Shown here in pieces: positions 45,471-54,367 of a stretch of 64,000 nt of DNA (its first letter is position 1; each line of letters starts with the position of its first letter). The DNA is from Deinococcus aerius (GTDB taxonomy: Bacteria > Deinococcota > Deinococci > Deinococcales > Deinococcaceae): contig NZ_BFAG01000007.1 in assembly GCF_002897375.1 (NCBI RefSeq), forward strand, positions 124,001 through 188,000, read 5' to 3'. Made by a program: the position numbers and the translations under genes. Under the pieces are notes generated by a model, which did no database searches, was not told where the DNA came from, and saw nothing but the letters and a program-made list of their open reading frames with translations.

Positions 45471-45519
45471 TTGTTATTTAAAATCTTTAAGGAATAGGGT
45501 AGGGTGTGGTCGAAGTCAA
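45471..45519. promoter_or_regulatory. AT-rich divergent promoter region between the two large glycosidase operons
   Basis: The 93-bp gap between the starts at 45440 and 45534 carries an AT island, TTGTTATTTAAAATCTTTAA (45471-45490). TTGTTA could be a plus-strand -35 with TAGGGT (45495-45500) as a poor -10. On the minus strand TTGACT (complement of 45514-45519) matches a -35 at 5 of 6 positions, followed by the A/T-rich block as a possible -10. The motif TTTAAGGAA resembles TTTAAGCAA in the 34746-34782 region. Confidence 0.45.
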
Positions 45520-45533
45520 AGCAAGAGGTCGCC

Positions 45534-47402
45534 ATGAACCCCATTTCTGACCCAGCACTGCCTGACCCCGTCCCGGTTTCCGACCCCGCCCAGGTGCATG
45601 TCCGGCGTGAGGGGCACCGCCTCCAGGTCCAGACCCCGACCTATCAGCTCACCCTGGACGATCAGCGGCCCCTCGCCCGCCTGCGCGACCCCCATGGCCG
45701 GGCGTATACCGACCTCTTCCTGGCGCCCAGCCTGCACACCGCGGCCGGGCTCGACCGCACCGCCCTCCTGCACCCGCCGGTCGTTACCGAGGAGGAGGAG
45801 GCCGTCACCCTGCGTTTCCCGATGGAGGGTGGCGTGTGGCAAAGCAAGGCGCTCGTGCTGCGCTGCGACGCCCGCGGCATCGACAGCCACGTGGAGGTGA
45901 GCGGCGAGGGCGACCTGACCGACGTATACCTGTTCGGCGGGTACTACAGTGGACATCGCCGCTGGGGCAGCGGCTTTTTCCCGAGCGGCGCCTACTTCAC
46001 CCGGGTGTTCAACCCCGAGCCGTACAAGCGCGAGCACCGCACCCTCCCGGCGGGGCACTCCACCGCCATCGACGTGATGGGCACCAGCCTGCCCGGCAAG
46101 GCCCACTGGTTTTTCACCCCGGCGCCGCTGGTGTACGCCTTTCACCAGGACGCCGACGAGCTGCGGCTGGCGATGGGGGGCCTGGGAGCCGACCAGGGCG
46201 GCACGCCCGAGTACCACGAGTTCCTGGGTGACGCCTTCGAGACCGCGCCGCCCGCCCGCTGGCTGGGCGCCTCCATCGTCGCGCCCGTGGAGGAACTCAA
46301 CTTCACGTCCTTTCACTACGACGCGCAGGAGAGCGCCTTTACCCTCCGCCTCGCCTACGAGGGGCAGACCCGGGTGCGGGGCGAGTTCCGCACGCCGACC
46401 CTGCGCCTCGCCTTCGCCGACGATCCCTACGACGCCATCGCCCAGAACGCCGCCCGCCATGCGGAGCTGGGGTACGCGCAACTTGACCAGGGCGAGCCCC
46501 CGGAGTGGTGGTCTACCCCCATCCAGTGCGGTTGGGGCGCGCAGTGCCACCTCATGCAGGTGCGGGGGGGCCGGGCGCCCGACCACTGCACCCAGGCGAA
46601 CTACGACGCCTTTTTAAAGGTTCTCGCCGCCCAGGACCTTCACCCCGGCATCCTGGTCCTGGACGACAAGTGGAGCGCGACCTATGGGAATTGCGAGGTG
46701 GACCGGGCCAAGTGGCCGGACCTGGAGGGCTGGATCGCCCGCGCCCACGAACGCGGTCAGCGGGTGCTGCTGTGGTGGAAGGCCTGGGACGCCGAGGGGC
46801 TGCCCCCGGAGGCCTGCGTTCTGGACGACCTGGGGGAAATCGTCACCGCCGATCCCACCAGCCCGGTGTACGAGGCCATCCTGCGCGGGGCGGTGCGCCG
46901 GATGCTGCTGGAGTACGGTGCGGACGGCTTCAAGGTGGATTTCAGCGCCCGCACGCCCAGCGGACCTGGGCTGAAGCGGCACGGCGAGGCCTGGGGCATC
47001 CACCTGCTGCACCGCCTGCTGTGGATTCTGCGGGACGAGGCCAAACGCTGCAAGCCCGACGCGCTCGTGATGACTCACACGCCCAATCCGGTCTTCGCGG
47101 ACGCCACCGACATGATCCGCCTCAACGACGTGAACATCGAGGCCGATATAACCGAGCAGATGATCCACCGTGCCCGGGTGGCCCGTGCGGCGCTGCCCCA
47201 CCACCTCGTGGACACCGACAACTGGCCGATGCCCACCATCGGGGCGTGGCGGGCCTACACCCGAATGCAGCCGGAGCTGGGGATTCCCAGCCTGTACTTC
47301 GTCACCCACACGGACCGCGACCTCCAGCCGCTCACGCCCGGGGACTACGCCCTGGTGCGGGATACCTGGGCGCGCCACGCCGCCCTGAGGAGGAAGGCAT
47401 GA
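45534..47402 (+). CDS. Clan GH-D glycosidase, GH36-like
   Basis: 622 residues from the ATG at 45534 (AGAGG upstream; a GTG at 45504 is less likely). An N-terminal beta-sandwich (to about residue 300) is followed by a TIM barrel starting IQCGWGAQCHLMQVRGG. VLVLDDKW is read here as ILVLDDKWSATYGNCEVD, the substrate-binding loop of clan GH-D, and YGADGFKVDFSARTP carries the likely nucleophile D469, comparable to KWD in alpha-galactosidases and KVD in raffinose-synthase-like proteins. The likely acid/base Asp is in LVDTDNWPMP. No signal peptide. It probably acts on alpha-galactosides or a related alpha-glycoside; GH31 is a weaker alternative. Confidence 0.78.
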   Translation: MNPISDPALPDPVPVSDPAQVHVRREGHRLQVQTPTYQLTLDDQRPLARLRDPHGRAYTDLFLAPSLHTAAGLDRTALLHPPVVTEEEEAVTLRFPMEGGVWQSKALVLRCDARGIDSHVEVSGEGDLTDVYLFGGYYSGHRRWGSGFFPSGAYFTRVFNPEPYKREHRTLPAGHSTAIDVMGTSLPGKAHWFFTPAPLVYAFHQDADELRLAMGGLGADQGGTPEYHEFLGDAFETAPPARWLGASIVAPVEELNFTSFHYDAQESAFTLRLAYEGQTRVRGEFRTPTLRLAFADDPYDAIAQNAARHAELGYAQLDQGEPPEWWSTPIQCGWGAQCHLMQVRGGRAPDHCTQANYDAFLKVLAAQDLHPGILVLDDKWSATYGNCEVDRAKWPDLEGWIARAHERGQRVLLWWKAWDAEGLPPEACVLDDLGEIVTADPTSPVYEAILRGAVRRMLLEYGADGFKVDFSARTPSGPGLKRHGEAWGIHLLHRLLWILRDEAKRCKPDALVMTHTPNPVFADATDMIRLNDVNIEADITEQMIHRARVARAALPHHLVDTDNWPMPTIGAWRAYTRMQPELGIPSLYFVTHTDRDLQPLTPGDYALVRDTWARHAALRRKA

Positions 47403-50269
47403 CGGGCACACGCACCCTCACCGTCCACATGTACCACCACACCCACTGGGACCGCGAGTGGTGGGGCACGCGCGAACGGTTCCGCTTCCGCCTCGTCCAC
47501 ACGGTCGACGCCATTCTGGACGCGCTCGCCGCCGACCCCGCGCTCGCCTGCTTCGTCCTGGACGGGCAGACCATCGTGCTGAAGGACTACCTGCAAGTCC
47601 GGCCCTTCCGGCAGGAGGAACTGACCCGGCAGATTCGCTCCGGGCGTCTCTTCGTGGGGCCGTGGCACATCCTGCCCGACGAGTTCCTGGTGAGCGGCGA
47701 GGCCCACATCCGCAACCTGTGGCTGGGTGAGCGCACGGCCCGTTCCCTCGGCGTGGACGTGAGCCGGGTCGGCTACCTCCCCGACCAGTTCGGGCACATC
47801 GCGCAGATGCCGCAACTGCTCGCGGGCTTCGACATCGGCAGCGCGGTGGTCTGGCGGGGCTTCGGCGGGCCGCCCGTCGGCGCCGGGGTGGAGGTCGGGC
47901 ACGGCGGCTACCTGTACGCCCGCGCCCGCGACGCCCGCTTTCCCGCGGAGATGCAGAACGAGTTCTGGTGGGAGGCGCCCGACGGCACCCGCGTCCTGGG
48001 CGTCTACCTGCCGCTGGAGTATTACCGCGGCCACTACAAGCTCTGGCCGGAGGACCCGGCCCGCACCGAGGACCAGACTATCGGGCGTGCCCGGCGCACC
48101 GCCCGCTTCCTGGCGAGCTACGCCGCCACCGACGCCATCCTCGAACCGATGGGCGGCGACCACCTGCCGGTCGACGCGCGGCTGCCGGGCCTCCTGAACG
48201 GGATCAACAAGGCTCTGGGCGGCGAGGGCGTGCAGTACCGCATCAGCTCGCTCGATGCCTTCATCCGCGATGTTCAGGCCCAGCAGGACCGCGTGAAGGT
48301 GGTCTGGCAGGGCGAGGGCCGTGCGTTCGGGCGCAAAGCCCACCTGCTGCCCGGGGTCTTGAGCGCCCGGCTGTACCTCAAGCAGCGCAATGCCCGGGTC
48401 CAGACCGCTTTGGAACGCTATGCCGAGCCCCTTCAGGCGCTGCACTGGCTGCTGGGCGAGCGCTATGAACAGGACTACCTCTGGGCCGCCTGGGAGCGCT
48501 TGATCGAGAACCACCCCCACGACAGCATCTGCGGCTGCTCGGCCGATCAGGTCCACCGCGAGATGCTCACCCGCTTTGACGAGGCGGGGCAGATGGCCGA
48601 CCTCCTCGCCGAGGACGCGCACGCCTCGCTCACCAGCCGGGTGGACACGGCGTTTGCGGGAGGCGGCACGGCCTTCACCGTCTTCAACCCGCTGAACTGG
48701 ACCCGCACGGACGAGGCGAGGGTGCAGATGAACGCCTACCTGGAGATCAACCCGGAGGACTGGGAACTCCTCGACCCCGAGGGCCGTGACGTTCCCTTCC
48801 AGGTCCGCACCGTGTACAGCGAGGTGGACAAGGCCGAAGCCTTCCCCTGGCTGAACATTCAGCACACCCGCCCGTACGACGCAAACGAGTTCACCGAGGT
48901 GAGCTTCGTCGCGCGGGACCTGCCCGGGCTGGGCTACCGCGCCTACGCGCTGCGCCGCCGGGAGGTGCCGATCTCGCACTTCCGCATTCGCCCGTACCAG
49001 GTGCTCGGCGACGTGGCCCTGGAGAAGGGGGACCTCCCCGTGACGGACCTCGCGGTGGGGCCGGGCACGCTGGAAAACGGCCTCCTGCGCGTGACGGTGG
49101 ATTCCGAGACCGGCACCCTCGACCTGCTCGACAAGGCGACCGGGCTGCGCTACAGCGGCCTGAACAGCTTCGACGACGGCGGGGACAACGGCGACACCTA
49201 CAACTACGCCTGGCCGCTGGGCGACCAAATCTTTACGACCGACCGGGTGCAACCCCGCCTCTCCTGGGTGGAGGTGGGTCCGGCCCGCGCCACCCTGCGC
49301 GTGACCTGGAACTGGTCGCTCCCCGAGAGCCTGACGGGGGATCGCCAGAGCCGCAGCCCGCGGCACGTGCCCTTCACGCTGCACAGCGACGTGACGCTGC
49401 ACGCCGGGGTGGGGCGGGTGGATATCCGCACGCACTTCGAGAACACCGCGCGGGACCACCGCCTGCGTGCGCGCTTCCCGCTCGGCGCGCCTGTCACGGT
49501 CTCCAGTGCGGAGACCCAGTACGGCGTGGTGGACCGCCCAGTCCGCCTGCCGGACGACCAGCGCGGCAGCCCCGAGCCCGCCGTCCACGAGCATCCCCAG
49601 ATGACCTTCGCCAGCCTTAGCGACGGAGAGCGCGGCCTGACCGTCATCAACCGGGGCCTGCCGGAATTCAGCGCCAATGAGGACGGCGTCCTCTCCCTCA
49701 CCGTCCTGCGCGCCGTGGGCTGGCTGTCGCGCGAGGACTTCCTCACCCGGGTGGGCGGGGCGGGTCCCACGACCGCGACGCCGGAGGCACAGATGCTCGG
49801 CCCCGTCGTCGCCGAGTACAGCCTGCTGCCCCACCGCGGCACCTGGGCGGGGGCGGACGCCTGGCGCGCGGCGCACGAGTTCAACGCCCCACTGCACGCT
49901 AGTCCAAGGGTCAGCCAGGTGCATCCCATCCGCAACCGGCACCGGGACCTGGGTGACTCGCTGCCCCCCACCGGACAACTGCTCAACGTGGAGGGCCGCG
50001 TACTCGTCACCGCCGTGAAGCGCGCCGAGGACGGCGAGGCCCTGATCGTCCGCTTCGTCAACCAGACGCCTGAGGCGCAGGACGTGACGGTGAGGCTGAA
50101 TGCCGAGTTGATGGGGGCCGAGGTGACCGGGGCCGAGCGGGTCAACCTGCGAGAGGAGACGCTCGCTCCCCTCGACCTCGCGGGCGGTGCCGTCCACCTC
50201 TCTGCCCGACCCTGGGAAATCGTCACGCTCGCCCTGGCCGTGCGGCTTCCGGGGGAGCATCGTTCATGA
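47399..50269 (+). CDS. Alpha-mannosidase, GH38, MngB-like subfamily (3)
   Basis: 956 residues; the ATG overlaps the previous stop (ATGA). Zinc ligands H16 and D18 in HHTHWDREWW, nucleophile D129 in VGYLPDQFGHIAQMPQL, late zinc His in ENHPHDSICGCSADQVHREM. The HxHWDREW opening and the HDSICGCSxDxVH motif match the branch that includes E. coli MngB (mannosylglycerate hydrolase, 877 residues) and separate it from the other GH38 enzymes here. About 80 residues longer than MngB, mainly in the C-terminal beta domains. Substrate could be a mannosyl-oligosaccharide or a 2-O-mannosyl compound, with or without phosphate. Cytoplasmic. Confidence 0.92.
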   Translation: MTGTRTLTVHMYHHTHWDREWWGTRERFRFRLVHTVDAILDALAADPALACFVLDGQTIVLKDYLQVRPFRQEELTRQIRSGRLFVGPWHILPDEFLVSGEAHIRNLWLGERTARSLGVDVSRVGYLPDQFGHIAQMPQLLAGFDIGSAVVWRGFGGPPVGAGVEVGHGGYLYARARDARFPAEMQNEFWWEAPDGTRVLGVYLPLEYYRGHYKLWPEDPARTEDQTIGRARRTARFLASYAATDAILEPMGGDHLPVDARLPGLLNGINKALGGEGVQYRISSLDAFIRDVQAQQDRVKVVWQGEGRAFGRKAHLLPGVLSARLYLKQRNARVQTALERYAEPLQALHWLLGERYEQDYLWAAWERLIENHPHDSICGCSADQVHREMLTRFDEAGQMADLLAEDAHASLTSRVDTAFAGGGTAFTVFNPLNWTRTDEARVQMNAYLEINPEDWELLDPEGRDVPFQVRTVYSEVDKAEAFPWLNIQHTRPYDANEFTEVSFVARDLPGLGYRAYALRRREVPISHFRIRPYQVLGDVALEKGDLPVTDLAVGPGTLENGLLRVTVDSETGTLDLLDKATGLRYSGLNSFDDGGDNGDTYNYAWPLGDQIFTTDRVQPRLSWVEVGPARATLRVTWNWSLPESLTGDRQSRSPRHVPFTLHSDVTLHAGVGRVDIRTHFENTARDHRLRARFPLGAPVTVSSAETQYGVVDRPVRLPDDQRGSPEPAVHEHPQMTFASLSDGERGLTVINRGLPEFSANEDGVLSLTVLRAVGWLSREDFLTRVGGAGPTTATPEAQMLGPVVAEYSLLPHRGTWAGADAWRAAHEFNAPLHASPRVSQVHPIRNRHRDLGDSLPPTGQLLNVEGRVLVTAVKRAEDGEALIVRFVNQTPEAQDVTVRLNAELMGAEVTGAERVNLREETLAPLDLAGGAVHLSARPWEIVTLALAVRLPGEHRS

Positions 50270-50916
50270 AAACACTCGCCCTGATGCACACCACGCCTGT
50301 CACCGTGGCGGCGATGAAGGCCCTCGCCGCCGAGAAGGCGCCGGACGTGCGCGTCATCAACATCCTTGACGACAGCCTGCTGCCCGACGTGATGCGCGCG
50401 GGCCATCCGACCGAGGAGGTCCAGGGTCGCCTGCGCGCCTACGCCCGGTCCGCCGTGGACGCGGGCGCAGACGCCCTGATGTGCTGCTGCTCGTCCGTTG
50501 GGGACGTGGTGGAGACGTTGCGGGGCGACCTGCCGGTGCCCTTCCTGCGGATCGACGAGCCTATGGCCGAACAGGCGGTGCGGCTGGGGGAGAGGATCGG
50601 CGTGATCGCCACCGTGAGGACAACCCTGGAGCCCACCGCCAGCCTGATCGAGCGGGCGGCGACGAAAGCCGGGAAACCCGTCCAGGTTGAGCGTGTCCTC
50701 GTGGAGGGAGCCTACGACGCCCTCGTCGCTGGGAGGCCGGAGGAGCATGACGCGCTGGTCACGGGGGTCCTGCGCGGCCTGCTGGACCGTTCGGACGTGG
50801 TGGTGCTCGCCCAGGCCAGCATGGCGCGGCTGCTTCCCTCTCTCGGGGAGACGCGCACCCCGGTGCTGAGCAGCCCGGAGAGCGGCCTCGCCCGCGCGCT
50901 GGAGGTGTTGCGGTGA
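50266..50916 (+). CDS. Asp/Glu/hydantoin racemase superfamily protein
   Basis: 216 residues, overlapping its neighbours on both sides (ATGA and GTGA). The first active-site Cys region is LMCCCSSVGDVVE (C73-C75). The second catalytic Cys expected in the C-terminal half is missing: the matching segment reads VVVLAQASMARLLP. A one-Cys member cannot racemise by the usual two-base mechanism and may act as an isomerase, decarboxylase-like enzyme or binding protein. The tight coupling with a class II aldolase suggests a step in sugar or sugar-acid breakdown, but the function is not known. Confidence 0.8.
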   Translation: MKTLALMHTTPVTVAAMKALAAEKAPDVRVINILDDSLLPDVMRAGHPTEEVQGRLRAYARSAVDAGADALMCCCSSVGDVVETLRGDLPVPFLRIDEPMAEQAVRLGERIGVIATVRTTLEPTASLIERAATKAGKPVQVERVLVEGAYDALVAGRPEEHDALVTGVLRGLLDRSDVVVLAQASMARLLPSLGETRTPVLSSPESGLARALEVLR

Positions 50917-51833
50917 AGCTGCCCGGCGCCCTCACCCTCACCGAACTTCTGCCGCCCGCGCAGCGTGAGGGGTACGCCGTCGCGGCCTTCAGCGCCCGCT
51001 ACCGGGCCTGTGTGCGGCCGGTGCTTCAGGCCGCAGTGGAACTCCGCAGCCCCGTCATCATCGAGATCAGCCAGCGGGAACTGGGCTGGTTCGGCCTGAC
51101 GCCGCGCGACTTCCGGGAGGCGGTCGAGGAGGCCGCGCGAGAACTCCGGTCAGACGTGCCGCTGTGCCTGCACCTCGATCACACCTGGGAGTTCGGCGTG
51201 ATCCACTCGGCGGTCGAGGCCGGATTTTCCAGCGTGATGATCGACGCGAGCGCGCAGCCTTTCGATGAGAACGTGCGCCAGACCAGGGAAGTGGTGGAGT
51301 ACGCCCACGCCCACGGTGTCAGCGTGGAGGCGGAACTCGGGAAACTCACGACGACGGACAAGATGGAGACCGAGGGGGACGAGGCGCTCTACACGGTGCC
51401 GGAGGAGGCGCTGGAATTCGTGGAACGTACCGGCTGCGATGTCCTCGCCGTATCCATTGGCACCGCGCACGGCGTCTATCCCGTCAAGAACCCGAAGATC
51501 GACTTCGAGCGCCTGGCCGCCATCCGCCGCCTGCTTCCCGAGACGCCGCTCGTGCTGCACGGTGGCAGCGGCCTTCCCGCCGAAACGGTTCACCGCGCCA
51601 CCTTGCTCCCCGGCGGCGGTATCAGCAAGATGAACGTCGCCACCGATCTTGAAAACGCCCTGCTGGCCGCAATGGGCGGCCTGAGCCGCATGACGAGTGC
51701 CCAACTCGACGCCCAGGACCCCGACCTGCTCGCCCGGGGGCTGGACGCCGTGAGGGCCGAGGCCCGCGACAAGATTCAGAACTTCGTGCGGTCCGCCGGA
51801 CGTGCCGACACCTTCCCCCTCCCCACCCGGTGA
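50913..51833 (+). CDS. Class II fructose/tagatose-bisphosphate aldolase family protein
   Basis: 306 residues from a GTG overlapping the previous stop. Zinc ligands and catalytic residues are visible: LHLDHTWEF (Asp and His), SVEAELGKL (Glu), SIGTAHGVYP (His) and VLHGGSGLP (His, phosphate loop), with KMNVATDLENA near the end. It splits a ketose bisphosphate or related sugar phosphate into dihydroxyacetone phosphate and an aldehyde. A 6-phospho-sugar kinase is not seen nearby, so the exact substrate is open; tagatose, fructose or a deoxy/keto-sugar derivative are possible. Confidence 0.9.
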   Translation: MKLPGALTLTELLPPAQREGYAVAAFSARYRACVRPVLQAAVELRSPVIIEISQRELGWFGLTPRDFREAVEEAARELRSDVPLCLHLDHTWEFGVIHSAVEAGFSSVMIDASAQPFDENVRQTREVVEYAHAHGVSVEAELGKLTTTDKMETEGDEALYTVPEEALEFVERTGCDVLAVSIGTAHGVYPVKNPKIDFERLAAIRRLLPETPLVLHGGSGLPAETVHRATLLPGGGISKMNVATDLENALLAAMGGLSRMTSAQLDAQDPDLLARGLDAVRAEARDKIQNFVRSAGRADTFPLPTR

Positions 51834-54367
51834 CGATGACGACCGACGAGCCAGACCACCAACCACGCGGGGCCAGCGCCGCCTTCCGCCAGGACCTCGG
51901 CGGGGAGTGGCAGCTCGCCCCCTCCGTCAGCGAGGCGTGGCGCTTTCGCCGCCTGCACGCCGAGACAGGGCAGGAGGTGGGGGCCTTTGCGCGCACCGCG
52001 TGGATTCCCGCCCGGGTGCCCGGGAGCGTCCACGCCGACCTGCTGCGTGCCGGACTGATCCGCGACCCCAACGAGGGGCTCGCCAGCCTGGAGGCCGAGT
52101 GGGTCAGCGCCCGGCAGTGGGTGTACCGCCGCACCTTCCGGGTCGAGTTGCCCGCCAGCGCCCGATTGCACCTGTGTTTCGGCGGATCGGACTATGGCGG
52201 CGACGTGTTCCTGAACGGGGCGCTCCTGGGCACGCTGGCCGGTCCCCACACCCCGGTCCGCTTCGATATAAGTGGCCTGGACCGCGGCGCCGAACACCTC
52301 CTGGCGGTCTTGCTGCGCGAGCCGCCGCCCGAGGCCGGGCAACTGGGCCGCACCAGCGAGACGCGCACCCTCAAGCCCCGCTACGGCTACTGGTGGGACT
52401 TCGCCACGCGGCTCATCCACATCGGCCTGTGGCAGGACGTGATCCTGGAGGCCGATGCGGGCACGGCTGTCCTCGACCTCTTCGCTCGGGCAGACTTGGA
52501 CGCGGACCTGCGCCGGGCGACCGTCCGCGTGGACGTGGACCTGGGCGGGGATACGACTGTTCCCGTGACCGTCAGCCTGATTCACCCGGATGGTCGGCAG
52601 GACGAAACCCGGACGACCACCCGTTCCGCCACCTTCGAGTTGCAAGACCCCGAGGTGTGGTGGCCCGCCGGGCTCGGGGCGCAGCCGCTCTACCGGGTGC
52701 GGGCCAGCGTGCCGGGCGGCGCCAGCATCGAGCGGTGCCTGGGGATTCGGACGGCCAGGCTCGTCCACAATGCCGCTTCACTGGAACGCGGCGCACGGCC
52801 CTACACCCTGGAGATCAACGGCAAGGCGCTCTACGCGCGGGGCTTCAACATGGTCCCGGTGGACATGATCCCGGGGCGTGACGGGGTGGCCGAGCGGGAA
52901 CGCGCCCTCGCCGAATACGCCCTGGCCGCCCACGCCAACCTGCTGCGCTTCAACGGCGTGGCCCCCATCGCCTCGGACACCATGCTGGACGCCTGCGACG
53001 AGCTGGGCCTGCTCGTCTGGCAGGAGATGCCGCTCACGTCGAGCGGCACCGACAACGTCCCGCCCACCTCGCCGGAGTTTCTCGCCAATCTCGACCGCGA
53101 CCTTCCCGCGCTGGTGCGCCGGTTGCGAAACCACCCCAGCGTCGTGCTGCTCGGCGCTGGAAACGAACTCACCGACGAGCGGCGGCGCCCGGCGGACGAG
53201 GCGCATCCCACCATCCGCCGGATTCAGGACCACATCACTGCTCTGGACGGTACCCGCCCCTTCCTCCCGACCTCGCCGAGTGGCCCCGAGTACGACCTGA
53301 GCGTTGACGCGGCGACGGGGCGCCCCGAGGACCTCCACGACGTACACGGCCCCTGGCATTACCGGGGTGCCCACGACAGCTACCGCCCGCATGTCCTCAG
53401 CCGGGCGCTCGCCCACAGCGAGTTCGGCTGTCAGGCGGCCTCGCGGGAAACGACGCTGCGCCGCTACCTCACTGACGGCTCCCCCTGGCCGATGGACGAC
53501 ACCAATCCCCAGGTCGTGCATCACGGCGAGTGGTGGCTGATGCGCCACCGGATCACGGAGGTATTCGGCCCGGTGGACGACCTGGGCACCTATGTCCTCC
53601 TCACCCAGGCTGCCCAGGGGGACGTGCTGCGCCACGCGCTGGGCTGGAACCGCTCGCGGCGGGATGAATGCAGCCTCGCGCTGATCTGGCAGCTCGGCGA
53701 GCCCTGGCCGAACGCGCACAACACCAGCCTGATCGACTACGATCTGAAGCCCAAGTTGGCGTACTACCGCTGCCGCGAGGCGAACGCGCCGGTCGCCCTC
53801 CACCTCGGGTTGCCCGGTCCTGTCGGGAAGGGGCACCTGACCGCCGCGCCGCAGGTTCTCGCGGACACGACCGGAAGTGGCGAACTCACGCTGACCCTGC
53901 ATAGCCTGACGGGCATGACGCTTCAACACGAAACCCGTTCTATGATCTGGCCCGCCGCGGGTCAGCCGTTGAACGTGACTCTCCCGGAGGAACCGGCCCT
54001 GCTGCGTGCGGAATTGCTTGGTGAGGACGGCGTTCTCCTCGCCCGCGCCGAACATTGGGTGGCGCGCGACCAGCCCCAGCCCTTTGCGGCCCTCGTGGGG
54101 ATGCCGCGTACACGTCTCACTCTGGAGCAAAGGGGTAGTCGGCTCGTCGTCCGCAACGCCGGAGTCCACGTCGCGCCCTGGGTGAGCCTGGAGTCGCCCT
54201 CAGACGTTCTGGAGGACTTCAGCGACAGCGGCTTCAACCTGCTGCCCGGCGAGGAGCACGAGGTCGGCGTGACGCTCCGGGGACCAGAGGTCGGAGTTCT
54301 CGCTGTCCCGCTGACAGTCCGGGCATTGAACGCAACTCCGTTGGACCTCCTTTGGGAGACCCCGTGA
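51830..54367 (+). CDS. Glycoside hydrolase family 2, beta-mannosidase-like
   Basis: 845 residues from the GTG that overlaps the aldolase stop (GTGA); the ATG at 51836 is the alternative. Beta-mannosidase features include WIPARVPGSVHADLLRAGLI near the N terminus, PRYGYWWDFATRLIHIGLWQ, acid/base E446 in GAGNELTDE and nucleophile E531 in AHSEFGCQA. LALIWQLGEPWPNAHNTSLI resembles the family's substrate-pocket segment. No signal peptide. It would remove beta-mannose, such as the core mannose of N-glycans or beta-mannan fragments. Confident as GH2, probable as beta-mannosidase. Confidence 0.87.
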   Translation: MTMTTDEPDHQPRGASAAFRQDLGGEWQLAPSVSEAWRFRRLHAETGQEVGAFARTAWIPARVPGSVHADLLRAGLIRDPNEGLASLEAEWVSARQWVYRRTFRVELPASARLHLCFGGSDYGGDVFLNGALLGTLAGPHTPVRFDISGLDRGAEHLLAVLLREPPPEAGQLGRTSETRTLKPRYGYWWDFATRLIHIGLWQDVILEADAGTAVLDLFARADLDADLRRATVRVDVDLGGDTTVPVTVSLIHPDGRQDETRTTTRSATFELQDPEVWWPAGLGAQPLYRVRASVPGGASIERCLGIRTARLVHNAASLERGARPYTLEINGKALYARGFNMVPVDMIPGRDGVAERERALAEYALAAHANLLRFNGVAPIASDTMLDACDELGLLVWQEMPLTSSGTDNVPPTSPEFLANLDRDLPALVRRLRNHPSVVLLGAGNELTDERRRPADEAHPTIRRIQDHITALDGTRPFLPTSPSGPEYDLSVDAATGRPEDLHDVHGPWHYRGAHDSYRPHVLSRALAHSEFGCQAASRETTLRRYLTDGSPWPMDDTNPQVVHHGEWWLMRHRITEVFGPVDDLGTYVLLTQAAQGDVLRHALGWNRSRRDECSLALIWQLGEPWPNAHNTSLIDYDLKPKLAYYRCREANAPVALHLGLPGPVGKGHLTAAPQVLADTTGSGELTLTLHSLTGMTLQHETRSMIWPAAGQPLNVTLPEEPALLRAELLGEDGVLLARAEHWVARDQPQPFAALVGMPRTRLTLEQRGSRLVVRNAGVHVAPWVSLESPSDVLEDFSDSGFNLLPGEEHEVGVTLRGPEVGVLAVPLTVRALNATPLDLLWETP

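Noticed and set aside
46505..47398. N-terminal extension that would make the MngB-like GH38 1254 residues long
   Set aside because: The extra 298 residues lie in the wrong frame of the GH36-like gene; the ATG at 47399 overlaps that gene's stop and begins the GH38 domain directly.
47345..50260. A 971-codon open frame on the minus strand, antisense to the MngB-like GH38 gene
   Set aside because: It is a mirror of a GC-rich coding region: His/Gly/Arg-rich, no family motifs, while the plus strand has clear GH38 catalytic residues.
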